Origin: Hippasteria phrygiana | Lineage: Eukaryota; Echinodermata; Asteroidea; Valvatida; Goniasteridae | DNA length: 64,000 bases | Direction: 5' to 3' | Assembly (NCBI GenBank): GCA_037893225.1 | Contig: JAZGUH010001235.1 | Location: 496,001 to 560,000, forward strand | In this document: piece by piece, positions 12,301-26,499 of the stretch | How the letters are laid out: each line of letters starts with the position of its first letter | Position numbering within the stretch: the stretch's first letter is position 1 | Program-made: the position numbers and the translations under genes | The notes under the pieces: generated by a model | What the model was told of the DNA's origin: nothing | Seen by the model: only the letters and a program-made list of their open reading frames with translations | Database searches by the model: none

Positions 12301-15300
12301 CAGCATGTAGCGCCAGATCTAAGCTATCCATACATGTCAAAATTACTGAATGTGGTTGATATTTCATGCAATTATGAATGAGTAAAGCAAGTCCATACAC
12401 CAGGGATTTTGACAGGCATGGAGCAATAAATAGGAGGTAATCTGCACACAGATGGTGGCCAGGAAGAAAATATACATTGCGAGGTTTGAATTTTCTCCAC
12501 AAGTGTTAACTCTAAGAAGCCGCCGATAATTGCAACATGTAGCGCCAGATCTAAGCTATCCATACATGTCAAAATTACTGAATTTGGTTGATATTTCATG
12601 CAATTATGAATGAGTAAAGCAAGTCCATACCCCAGGGAATTTGACATGCATAGAGCAATAAATAGACCCTAACATGTACACAGATGTTGGCCGGAAAGAA
12701 AATAAACATTGCGAGGTTTGAATTTTCTCCACAAGTTTTAACTCTAAGAAGCCGCCGATAATTGCAACATGTAACGCCAGATCTAAGCTATCCATACATG
12801 TCAAAATTACTGAATTTGGTTGATATTTCATGCAATTATGAATGAGTAAAGCAAGTCATACCCCAGGGAATTTGACAGGCATGGGGCAATAAATAGAAGG
12901 TAATATGCACACAGATGTTGGCCGGAAAGAAAATAAACATTGCGAGGTTTGAATTTTCTCAACAAGTTTTAACTCTAAGAAGCCGCCGATAATTGCAACA
13001 TGTAGCGCCAGATCTAAGCTATCCATACATGTCAAAAGTACTGAATTTGGTTGATATTTCATGCAATTATGAATGAGTAAAGCAAGTCCATACCCCAGGG
13101 AATTTGACAGGCATGGAGCAATAAATAAAAGGTAATCTGCACACAGATGGTGGCCGGGAAGAAAATAAACATTGCGAGGTTTGAATTTTCTCCACAAGTG
13201 TTAACTCTAAGAAGCCGCCGATAATTGCAACATGTAGCGCCAGATCTAAGCTATCCATACATGTCAAAATTACTGAATTTGGTTGATATTTCATGCAATT
13301 ATGAATGAGTAAAGCAAGTCCATACCCTAGGGAATTTGACAGACATGGAGCAATAAATAAAAGGTAATCTGAACACAGATGGTGGCCGGGAAGAAAATAA
13401 ACATTGCGAGGTTTGAATTTTCTCCACAAGTGTTAACTCTAAGAAGCCGCCGATAATTGCAACATGTAGCGCCAGATCTAAGCTATCCATACATGTCAAA
13501 ATTACTGAATTTGGTTGATATTTCATGCAATTATGAATGAGTAAAGCAAGTCCATACCCCATGGAATTTGACATGCATGGAGCAATAAATAGACGGTAAC
13601 ATGTACACAGATGTTGGCCGGAAAGAAAATAAACATTGCGAGGTTTGAATTTTCTCCACAGGTTTTAACTCTAAGAAGCCGCCGATAATTGCAACATGTA
13701 GCGCCAGATCTAAGCTATCCATACATGTCAAAAGTACTGAATTTGGTTGATATTTCATGCAATTATGAATGAGTAAAGCAAGTCCATACCCCAGGGAATT
13801 TGACATGCATGGAGCAATAAATAGGAGGTAATCTGCACACAGATGGTGGCCAGGAAGAAAATAAACATTGCGAGGTTTGAATTTTCTCCACAAGTGTTAA
13901 CTCTAAGAAGCCGCCGATAATTGCAACATGTAGCGCCAGATCTAAGCTATCCATACATGTCAAAATTACTGAATTTGGTTGATATTTCATGCAATTATGA
14001 ATGAGTAAAGCAAGTCATACCCTAGGGAATTTGACAGGCATGGAGCAATAAATATAATGTAATATGCACACAGATGTTGGCCGGAAAGAAAATAAACATT
14101 GCGAGGTTTGAATTTTCTCCACAAGTTTTAACTCTAAGAAGCCGCCGATAATTGCAGCATGTAGCGCCAGATCTAAGCTATCCATACATGTCAAAATTAC
14201 TGAATTTGGTTGATATTTCATGCAATTATGAATGAGTAAAGCAAGTCCATACCCCAGGGATTTTGACAGGCATGGAGCAATAAATAGGAGGTAATCTGCA
14301 CACAGATGGTGGCCAGGAAGAAAATATACATTGCGAGGTTTGAATTTTCTCCACAAGTGTTAACTCTAAGAAGCCGCCGATAATTGCAACATGTAGCGCC
14401 AGATCTAAGCTATCCATACATGTCAAAATTACTGAATTTGGTTGATATTTCATGCAATTATGAATGAGTAAAGCAAGTCCATACCCCAGGGAATTTGACA
14501 GGCATAGAGCAATAAATAGACGGTAACATGTACACAGATGTTGGCCGGAAAGAAAATAAACATTGCGAGGTTTGAATTTTCTCCACAAGTTTTAACTCTA
14601 AGAAGCCGCCGATAATTGCAACATGTAACGCCAGATCTAAGCTATCCATACATGTCAAAATTACTGAATTTGGTTGATATTTCATGCAATTATGAATGAG
14701 TAAAGCAAGTCATACCCCAGGGAATTTGACACGCATGGGGCAATAAATAGAAGGTAATATGCACACAGATGTTGGCCGGAAAGAAAATAAACATTGCGAG
14801 GTTTGAATTTTCTCAACAAGTTTTAACTCTAAGAAGCCGCCGATAATTGCAACATGTAGCGCCAGATCTAAGCTATCCATACATGTCAAAATTACTGAAT
14901 TTGGTTGATATTTCATGCAATTATGAATGAGTAAAGCAAGTCCATACCCCAGGGAATTTGACAGACATGGAGCAATAAATAAAAGGTAATCTGAACACAG
15001 ATGGTGGCCGGGAAGAAAATAAACATTGCGAGGTTTGAATTTTCTCCACAAGTGTTAACTCTAAGAAGCCGCCGATAATTGCAACATGTAGCGCCAGATC
15101 TAAGCTATCCATACATGTCAAAATTACTGAATTTGGTTGATATTTCATGCAATTATGAATGAGTAAAGCAAGTCCATACCCCAGGGATTTTGACAGGCAT
15201 GGAGCAATAAATAGGAGGTAATCTGCACACAGATGGTGGCCAGGAAGAAAATAAACATTGCGAGGTTTGAATTTTCTCCACAAGTGTTAACTCTAAGAAG

Positions 15301-18300
15301 CCGCCGATAATTGCAACATGTAGCGCCAGATCTAAGCTATCCATACATGTCAAAATTACTGAATTTGGTTGATATTTCATGCAATTATGAATGAGTAAAG
15401 CAAGTCCATACCCCAGGGAATTTGACAGACATGGAGCAATAAATAAAAGGTAATCTGAACACAGATGGTGGCCGGGAAGAAAATAAACATTGCGAGGTTT
15501 GAATTTTCTCCACAAGTGTTAACTCTAAGAAGCCGCCGATAATTGCAACATGTAGCGCCAGATCTAAGCTATCCATACATGTCAAAATTACTGAATGTGG
15601 TTGATATTTCATGCAATTATGAATGAGTAAAGCAAGTCCATACCCCAGGGATTTTGACAGGCATGGAGCAATAAATAAAAGGTAATCTGCACACAGATGG
15701 TGGCCGGAAAGAAAATAAACATTGCGAGGTTTGAATTTTCTCCACAAGTGTTAACTCTAAGAAGCCGCCGATAATTGCAACATGTAGCGCCAGATCTAAG
15801 CTATCCATACATGTCAAAATTACTGAATTTGGTTGATATTTCATGCAATTATGAATGAGTAAAGCAAGTCATACCCTAGGGAATTTGACAGGCATGGAGC
15901 AATAAATAGAATGTAATATGCACACAGATGTTGGCCGGAAAGAAAATAAACATTGCGAGGTTTGAATTTTCTCCACAAGTTTTAACTCTAAGAAGCCGCC
16001 GATAATTGCAGCATGTAGCGCCAGATCTAAGCTATCCATACATGTCAAAATTACTGAATGTGGTTGATATTTCATGCAATTATGAATGAGTAAAGCAAGT
16101 CCATACACCAGGGATTTTGACAGGCATGGAGCAATAAATAGGAGGTAATCTGCACACAGATGGTGGCCAGGAAGAAAATATACATTGCGGGGTTTGAATT
16201 TTCTCCACAAGTGTTAACTCTAAGAAGCCGCCGATAATTGCAACATGTAGCGCCAGATCTAAGCTATCCATACATGTCAAAATTACTGAATTTGGTTGAT
16301 ATTTCATGCAATTATGAATGAGTAAAGCAAGTCCATACCCCAGGGAATTTGACATGCATAGAGCAATAAATAGACCCTAACATGTACACAGATGTTGGCC
16401 GGAAAGAAAATAAACATTGCGAGGTTTGAATTTTCTCCACAAGTTTTAACTCTAAGAAGCCGCCGATAATTGCAACATGTAACGCCAGATCTAAGCTATC
16501 CATACATGTCAAAATTACTGAATTTGGTTGATATTTCATGCAATTATGAATGAGTAAAGCAAGTCATACCCCAGGGAATTTGACAGGCATGGGGCAATAA
16601 ATAGAAGGTAATATGCACACAGATGTTGGCCGGAAAGAAAATAAACATTGCGAGGTTTGAATTTTCTCAACAAGTTTTAACTCTAAGAAGCCGCCGATAA
16701 TTGCAACATGTAGCGCCAGATCTAAGCTATCCATACATGTCAAAAGTACTGAATTTGGTTGATATTTCATGCAATTATGAATGAGTAAAGCAAGTCCATA
16801 CCCCAGGGAATTTGACAGGCATGGAGCAATAAATAAAAGGTAATCTGCACACAGATGGTGGCCGGGAAGAAAATAAACATTGCGAGGTTTGAATTTTCTC
16901 CACAAGTGTTAACTCTAAGAAGCCGCCGATAATTGCAACATGTAGCGCCAGATCTAAGCTATCCATACATGTCAAAATTACTGAATTTGGTTGATATTTC
17001 ATGCAATTATGAATGAGTAAAGCAAGTCCATACCCCAGGGAATTTGACAGACATGGAGCAATAAATAAAAGGTAATCTGAACACAGATGGTGGCCGGGAA
17101 GAAAATAAACATTGCGAGGTTTGAATTTTCTCCACAAGTGTTAACTCTAAGAAGCCGCCGATAATTGCAGCATGTAGCGCCAGATCTAAGCTATCCATAC
17201 ATGTCAAAATTACTGAATGTGGTTGATATTTCATGCAATTATGAATGAGTAAAGCAAGTCCATACACCAGGGATTTTGACAGGCATGGAGCAATAAATAG
17301 GAGGTAATCTGCACACAGATGGTGGCCAGGAAGAAAATATACATTGCGAGGTTTGAATTTTCTCCACAAGTGTTAACTCTAAGAAGCCGCCGATAATTGC
17401 AACATGTAGCGCCAGATCTAAGCTATCCATACATGTCAAAATTACTGAATTTGGTTGATATTTCATGCAATTATGAATGAGTAAAGCAAGTCCATACCCC
17501 AGGGAATTTGACAGACATGGAGCAATAAATAAAAGGTAATCTGAACACAGATGGTGGCCGGGAAGAAAATAAACATTGCGAGGTTTGAATTTTCTCCACA
17601 AGTGTTAACTCTAAGAAGCCGCCGATAATTGCAACATGTAGCGCCAGATCTAAGCTATCCATACATGTCAAAATTACTGAATTTGGTTGATATTTCATGC
17701 AATTATGAATGAGTAAAGCAAGTCCATACCCCATGGAATTTGACATGCATGGAGCAATAAATAGACGGTAACATGTACACAGATGTTGGCCGGAAAGAAA
17801 ATAAACATTGCGAGGTTTGAATTTTCTCCACAAGTTTTAACTCTAAGAAGCCGCCGATAATTGCAGCATGTAGCGCCAGATCTAAGCTATCCATACATGT
17901 CAAAATTACTGAATTTGGTTGATATTTCATGCAATTATGAATGAGTAAAGCAAGTCCATACCCCAGGGATTTTGACAGGCATGGAGCAATAAATAGGAGG
18001 TAATCTGCACACAGATGTTGGCCGGAAAGAAAATAAACATTGCGAGGTTTGAATTTTCTCCACAAGTTTTAACTCTAAGAAGCCGCCGATAATTGCAACA
18101 TGTAGCGCCAGATCTAAGCTACCCATACATGTCAAAAGTACTGAATTTGGTTGATATTTCATGCAATTATGAATGAGTAAAGCAAGTCCATACCCCAGGG
18201 AATTTGACATGCATGGAGCAATAAATAGGAGGTAATCTGCACACAGATGGTGGCCAGGAAGAAAATAAACATTGCGAGGTTTGAATTTTCTCCACAAGTG

Positions 18301-21300
18301 TTAACTCTAAGAAGCCGCCGATAATTGCAACATGTAGCGCCAGATCTAAGCTATCCATACATGTCAAAATTACTGAATTTGGTTGATATTTCATGCAATT
18401 ATGAATGAGTAAAGCAAGTCATACCCTAGGGAATTTGACAGGCATGGAGCAATAAATAGAATGTAATATGCACACAGATGTTGGCCGGAAAGAAAATAAA
18501 CATTGCGAGGTTTGAATTTTCTCCACAAGTTTTAACTCTAAGAAGCCGCCGATAATTGCAGCATGTAGCGCCAGATCTAAGCTATCCATACATGTCAAAA
18601 TTACTGAATTTGGTTGATATTTCATGCAATTATGAATGAGTAAAGCAAGTCCATACCCCAGGGATTTTGACAGGCATGGAGCAATAAATAGGAGGTAATC
18701 TGCACACAGATGGTGGCCAGGAAGAAAATATACATTGCGAGGTTTGAATTTTCTCCACAAGTGTTAACTCTAAGAAGCCGCCGATAATTGCAACATGTAG
18801 CGCCAGATCTAAGCTATCCATACATGTCAACATTACTGAATTTGGTTGATATTTCATGCAATTATGAATGAGTAAAGCAAGTCCATACCCCAGGGAATTT
18901 GACAGGCATAGAGCAATAAATAGACCCTAACATGTACACAGATGTTGGCCGGAAAGAAAATAAACATTGCGAGGTTTGAATTTTCTCCACAAGTTTTAAC
19001 TCTAAGAAGCCGCCGATAATTGCAACATGTAACGCCAGATCTAAGCTATCCATACATGTCAAAATTACTGAATTTGGTTGATATTTCATGCAATTATGAA
19101 TGAGTAAAGCAAGTCATACCCCAGGGAATTTGACACGCATGGGGCAATAAATAGAAGGTAATATGCACACAGATGTTGGCCGGAAAGAAAATAAACATTG
19201 CGAGGTTTGAATTTTCTCAACAAGTTTTAACTCTAAGAAGCCGCCGATAATTGCAACATGTAGCGCCAGATCTAAGCTATCCATACATGTCAACATTACT
19301 GAATTTGGTTGATATTTCATGCAATTATGAATGAGTAAAGCAAGTCCATACCCCAGGGAATTTGACAGACATGGAGCAATAAATAAAAGGTAATCTGAAC
19401 ACAGATGGTGGCCGGGAAGAAAATAAACATTGCGAGGTTTGAATTTTCTCCACAAGTGTTAACTCTAAGAAGCCGCCGATAATTGCAACATGTAGCGCCA
19501 GATCTAAGCTATCCATACATGTCAAAATTACTGAATGTGGTTGATATTTCATGCAATTATGAATGAGTAAAGCAAGTCCATACCCCATGGAATTTGACAT
19601 GCATGGAGCAATAAATAGACGGTAACATGTACACAGATGTTGGCCGGAAAGAAAATAAACATTGCGAGGTTTGAATTTTCTCCACAAGTTTTAACTCTAA
19701 GAAGCCGCCGATAATTGCAACATGTAGCGCCAGATCTAAGCTATCCATACATGTCAAAATTACTGAATTTGGTTGATATTTCATGCAATTATGAATGAGT
19801 AAAGCAAGTCATACCCCAGGGAATTTGACAGGCATGGGGCAATAAATAGACGGTAACATGTACACAGATGTTGGCCGGAAAGAAAATAAACATTGCGAGG
19901 TTTGAATTTTCTCCACAAGTTTTAACTCTAAGAAGCCGCCGATAATTGCAACATGTAGCGCCAGATCTAAGCTATCCATACATGTCAAAATTACTGAATT
20001 TGGTTGATATTTCATGCAATTATGAATGAGTAAAGCAAGTCCATACCCCAGGGATTTTGACAGGCATGGAGCAATAAATAAAAGGTAATCTGCACACAGA
20101 TGGTGGTCGGAAAGAAAATAAACATTGCGAGGTTTGAATTTTCTCCACAAGTGTTAACTCTAAGAAGCCGCCGATAATTGCAACATGTAGCGCCAGATCT
20201 AAGCTATCCATACATGTCAAAATTACTGAATTTGGTTGATATTTCATGCAATTATGAATGAGTAAAGCAAGTCATACCCTAGGGAATTTGACAGGCATGG
20301 AGCAATAAATAGAATGTAATATGCACACAGATGTTGGCCGGAAAGAAAATAAACATTGCGAGGTTTGAATTTTCTCCACAAGTTTTAACTCTAAGAAGCC
20401 GCCGATAATTGCAGCATGTAGCGCCAGATCTAAGCTATCCATACATGTCAAAATTACTGAATGTGGTTGATATTTCATGCAATTATGAATGAGTAAAGCA
20501 AGTCCATACACCAGGGATTTTGACAGGCATGGAGCAATAAATAGGAGGTAATCTGCACACAGATGGTGGCCAGGAAGAAAATATACATTGCGAGGTTTGA
20601 ATTTTCTCCACAAGTGTTAACTCTAAGAAGCCGCCGATAATTGCAACATGTAGCGCCAGATCTAAGCTATCCATACATGTCAAAATTACTGAATTTGGTT
20701 GATATTTCATGCAATTATGAATGAGTAAAGCAAGTCCATACCCCATGGAATTTGACATGCATGGAGCAATAAATAGGAGGTAATCTGCACACAGATGGTG
20801 GCCAGGAAGAAAATATACATTGCGAGGTTTGAATTTTCTCCACAAGTGTTAACTCTAAGAAGCCGCCGATAATTGCAACATGTAGCGCCAGATCTAAGCT
20901 ATCCATACATGTCAAAATTACTGAATTTGGTTGATATTTCATGCAATTATGAATGAGTAAAGCAAGTCCATACCCCAGGGATTTTGACAGGCATGGAGCA
21001 ATAAATAGGAGGTAATCTGCACACAGATGGTGGCCAGGAAGAAAATATACATTGCGAGGTTTGAATTTTCTCCACAAGTGTTAACTCTAAGAAGCCGCCG
21101 ATAATTGCAACATGTAACGCCAGATCTAAGCTATCCATACATGTCAAAATTACTGAATTTGGTTGATATTTCATGCAATTATGAATGAGTAAAGCAAGTC
21201 ATACCCCAGGGAATTTGACAGGCATGGGGCAATAAATAGAAGGTAATATGCACACAGATGTTGGCCGGAAAGAAAATAAACATTGCGAGGTTTGAATTTT

Positions 21301-24300
21301 CTCAACAAGTTTTAACTCTAAGAAGCCGCCGATAATTGCAACATGTAGCGCCAGATCTAAGCTATCCATACATGTCAAAAGTACTGAATTTGGTTGATAT
21401 TTCATGCAATTATGAATGAGTAAAGCAAGTCCATACCCCATGGAATTTGACAGGCATGGAGCAATAAATAAAAGGTAATCTGCACACAGATGGTGGCCGG
21501 GAAGAAAATAAACATTGCGAGGTTTGAATTTTCTCCACAAGTGTTAACTCTAAGAAGCCGCCGATAATTGCAACATGTAGCGCCAGATCTAAGCTATCCA
21601 TACATGTCAAAATTACTGAATTTGGTTGATATTTCATGCAATTATGAATGAGTAAAGCAAGTCCATACCCCAGGGAATTTGACAGACATGGAGCAATAAA
21701 TAAAAGGTAATCTGAACACAGATGGTGGCCGGGAAGAAAATAAACATTGCGAGGTTTGAATTTTCTCCACAAGTGTTAACTCTAAGAAGCCGCCGATAAT
21801 TGCAACATGTAGCGCCAGATCTAAGCTATCCATACATGTCAAAATTACTGAATTTGGTTGATATTTCATGCAATTATGAATGAGTAAAGCAAGTCCATAC
21901 CCCATGGAATTTGACATGCATGGAGCAATAAATAGACGGTAACATGTACACAGATGTTGGCCGGAAAGAAAATAAACATTGCGAGGTTTGAATTTTCTCC
22001 ACAAGTTTTAACTCTAAGAAGCCGCCGATAATTGCAGCATGTAGCGCCAGATCTAAGCTATCCATACATGTCAAAATTACTGAATTTGGTTGATATTTCA
22101 TGCAATTATGAATGAGTAAAGCAAGTCCATACCCCAGGGATTTTGACAGGCATGGAGCAATAAATAGGAGGTAATCTGCACACAGATGTTGGCCGGAAAG
22201 AAAATAAACATTGCGAGGTTTGAATTTTCTCCACAAGTTTTAACTCTAAGAAGCCGCCGATAATTGCAACATGTAGCGCCAGATCTAAGCTATCCATACA
22301 TGTCAAAAGTACTGAATTTGGTTGATATTTCATGCAATTATGAATGAGTAAAGCAAGTCCATACCCCAGGGAATTTGACAGGCATGGAGCAATAAATAAA
22401 AGGTAATCTGCACACAGATGTTGGCCGGAAAGAAAATAAACATTGCGAGGTTTGAATTTTCTCCACAAGTTTTAACTCTAAGAAGCCGCCGATAATTGCA
22501 ACATGTAGCGCCAGATCTAAGCTATCCATACATGTCAAAATTACTGAATTTGGTTGATATTTCATGCAATTATGAATGAGTAAAGCAAGTCCATACCCCA
22601 GGGATTTTGACAGGCATGGAGCAATAAATAGGAGGTAATCTGCACACAGATGGTGGCCAGGAAGAAAATAAACATTGCGAGGTTTGAATTTTCTCCACAA
22701 GTGTTAACTCTAAGAAGCCGCCGATAATTGCAACATGTAGCGCCAGATCTAAGCTATCCATACATGTCAACATTACTGAATTTGGTTGATATTTCATGCA
22801 ATTATGAATGAGTAAAGCAAGTCCATACCCCATGGAATTTGACATGCATGGAGCAATAAATAGACGGTAACATGTACACAGATGTTGGCCGGAAAGAAAA
22901 TAAACATTGCGAGGTTTGAATTTTCTCCACAAGTTTTAACTCTAAGAAGCCGCCGATAATTGCAACATGTAGCGCCAGATCTAAGCTATCCATACATGTC
23001 AAAATTACTGAATTTGGTTGATATTTCATGCAATTATGAATGAGTAAAGCAAGTCCATACCCCAGGGATTTTGACAGGCATGGAGCAATAAATAAAAGGT
23101 AATCTGCACACAGATGGTGGCCGGAAAGAAAATAAACATTGCGAGGTTTGAATTTTCTCCACAAGTGTTAACTCTAAGAAGCCGCCGATAATTGCAACAT
23201 GTAGCGCCAGATCTAAGCTATCCATACATGTCAAAATTACTGAATTTGGTTGATATTTCATGCAATTATGAATGAGTAAAGCAAGTCATACCCTAGGGAA
23301 TTTGACAGGCATGGAGCAATAAATAGAATGTAATATGCACACAGATGTTGGCCGGAAAGAAAATAAACATTGCGAGGTTTGAATTTTCTCCACAAGTTTT
23401 AACTCTAAGAAGCCGCCGATAATTGCAGCATGTAGCGCCAGATCTAAGCTATCCATACATGTCAAAATTACTGAATGTGGTTGATATTTCATGCAATTAT
23501 GAATGAGTAAAGCAAGTCCATACACCAGGGATTTTGACAGGCATGGAGCAATAAATAGGAGGTAATCTGCACACAGATGGTGGCCAGGAAGAAAATATAC
23601 ATTGCGAGGTTTGAATTTTCTCCACAAGTGTTAACTCTAAGAAGCCGCCGATAATTGCAACATGTAGCGCCAGATCTAAGCTATCCATACATGTCAAAAT
23701 TACTGAATTTGGTTGATATTTCATGCAATTATGAATGAGTAAAGCAAGTCCATACCCCAGGGAATTTGACATGCATAGAGCAATAAATAGAACCTAACAT
23801 GTACACAGATGTTGGCCGGAAAGAAAATAAACATTGCGAGGTTTGAATTTTCTCCACAAGTTTTAACTCTAAGAAGCCGCCGATAATTGCAACATGTAAC
23901 GCCAGATCTAAGCTATCCATACATGTCAAAATTACTGAATTTGGTTGATATTTCATGCAATTATGAATGAGTAAAGCAAGTCATACCCCAGGGAATTTGA
24001 CAGGCATGGGGCAATAAATAGAAGGTAATATGCACACAGATGTTGGCCGGAAAGAAAATAAACATTGCGAGGTTTGAATTTTCTCAACAAGTTTTAACTC
24101 TAAGAAGCCGCCGATAATTGCAACACGTAGCGCCAGATCTAAGCTATCCATACATGTCAAAAGTACTGAATTTGGTTGATATTTCATGCAATTATGAATG
24201 AGTAAAGCAAGTCCATACCCCAGGGAATTTGACAGGCATGGAGCAATAAATAAAAGGTAATCTGCACACAGATGGTGGCCGGGAAGAAAATAAACATTGC

Positions 24301-26499
24301 GAGGTTTGAATTTTCTCCACAAGTGTTAACTCTAAGAAGCCGCCGATAATTGCAACATGTAGCGCCAGATCTAAGCTATCCATACATGTCAAAATTACTG
24401 AATTTGGTTGATATTTCATGCAATTATGAATGAGTAAAGCAAGTCCATACCCCAGGGAATTTGACAGACATGGAGCAATAAATAAAAGGTAATCTGAACA
24501 CAGATGGTGGCCGGGAAGAAAATAAACATTGCGAGGTTTGAATTTTCTCCACAAGTGTTAACTCTAAGAAGCCGCCGATAATTGCAACATGTAGCGCCAG
24601 ATCTAAGCTATCCATACATGTCAAAATTACTGAATTTGGTTGATATTTCATGCAATTATGAATGAGTAAAGCAAGTCCATACCCCATGGAATTTGACATG
24701 CATGGAGCAATAAATAGACGGTAACATGTACACAGATGTTGGCCGGAAAGAAAATAAACATTGCGAGGTTTGAATTTTCTCCACAAGTTTTAACTCTAAG
24801 AAGCCGCCGATAATTGCAGCATGTAGCGCCAGATCTAAGCTATCCATACATGTCAAAATTACTGAATTTGGTTGATATTTCATGCAATTATGAATGAGTA
24901 AAGCAAGTCCATACCCCAGGGATTTTGACAGGCATGGAGCAATAAATAGGAGGTAATCTGCACACAGATGTTGGCCGGAAAGAAAATAAACATTGCGAGG
25001 TTTGAATTTTCTCCACAAGTTTTAACTCTAAGAAGCCGCCGATAATTGCAACATGTAGCGCCAGATCTAAGCTATCCATACATGTCAAAAGTACTGAATT
25101 TGGTTGATATTTCATGCAATTATGAATGAGTAAAGTAAGTCCATACCCCAGGGAATTTGACATGCATGGAGCAATAAATAGGAGGTAATCTGCACACAGA
25201 TGGTGGCCAGGAAGAAAATAAACATTGCGAGGTTTGAATTTTCTCCACAAGTGTTAACTCTAAGAAGCCGCCGATAATTGCAACATGTAGCGCCAGATCT
25301 AAGCTATCCATACATGTCAAAATTACTGAATGTGGTTGATATTTCATGCAATTATGAATGAGTAAAGCAAGTCCATACACCAGGGATTTTGACAGGCATG
25401 GAGCAATAAATAGGAGGTAATCTGCACACAGATGGTGGCCAGGAAGAAAATATACATTGCGAGGTTTGAATTTTCTCCACAAGTGTTAACTCTAAGAAGC
25501 CGCCGATAATTGCAACATGTAGCGCCAGATCTAAGCTATCCATACATGTCAAAATTACTGAATTTGGTTGATATTTCATGCAATTATGAATGAGTAAAGC
25601 AAGTCCATACCCCAGGGAATTTGACATGCATAGAGCAATAAATAGACCCTAACATGTACACAGATGTTGGCCGGAAAGAAAATAAACATTGCGAGGTTTG
25701 AATTTTCTCCACAAGTTTTAACTCTAAGAAGCCGCCGATAATTGCAACATGTAACGCCAGATCTAAGCTATCCATACATGTCAAAATTACTGAATTTGGT
25801 TGATATTTCATGCAATTATGAATGAGTAAAGCAAGTCATACCCCAGGGAATTTGACAGGCATGGGGCAATAAATAGAAGGTAATATGCACACAGATGTTG
25901 GCCGGAAAGAAAATAAACATTGCGAGGTTTGAATTTTCTCAACAAGTTTTAACTCTAAGAAGCCGCCGATAATTGCAACATGTAGCGCCAGATCTAAGCT
26001 ATCCATACATGTCAAAAGTACTGAATTTGGTTGATATTTCATGCAATTATGAATGAGTAAAGCAAGTCCATACCCCAGGGAATTTGACAGGCATGGAGCA
26101 ATAAATAAAAGGTAATCTGCACACAGATGGTGGCCGGGAAGAAAATAAACATTGCGAGGTTTGAATTTTCTCCACAAGTGTTAACTCTAAGAAGCCGCCG
26201 ATAATTGCAACATGTAGCGCCAGATCTAAGCTATCCATACATGTCAAAATTACTGAATTTGGTTGATATTTCATGCAATTATGAATGAGTAAAGCAAGTC
26301 CATACCCCAGGGAATTTGACAGACATGGAGCAATAAATAAAAGGTAATCTGAACACAGATGGTGGCCGGGAAGAAAATAAACATTGCGAGGTTTGAATTT
26401 TCTCCACAAGTGTTAACTCTAAGAAGCCGCCGATAATTGCAACATGTAGCGCCAGATCTAAGCTATCCATACATGTCAAAATTACTGAATTTGGTTGAT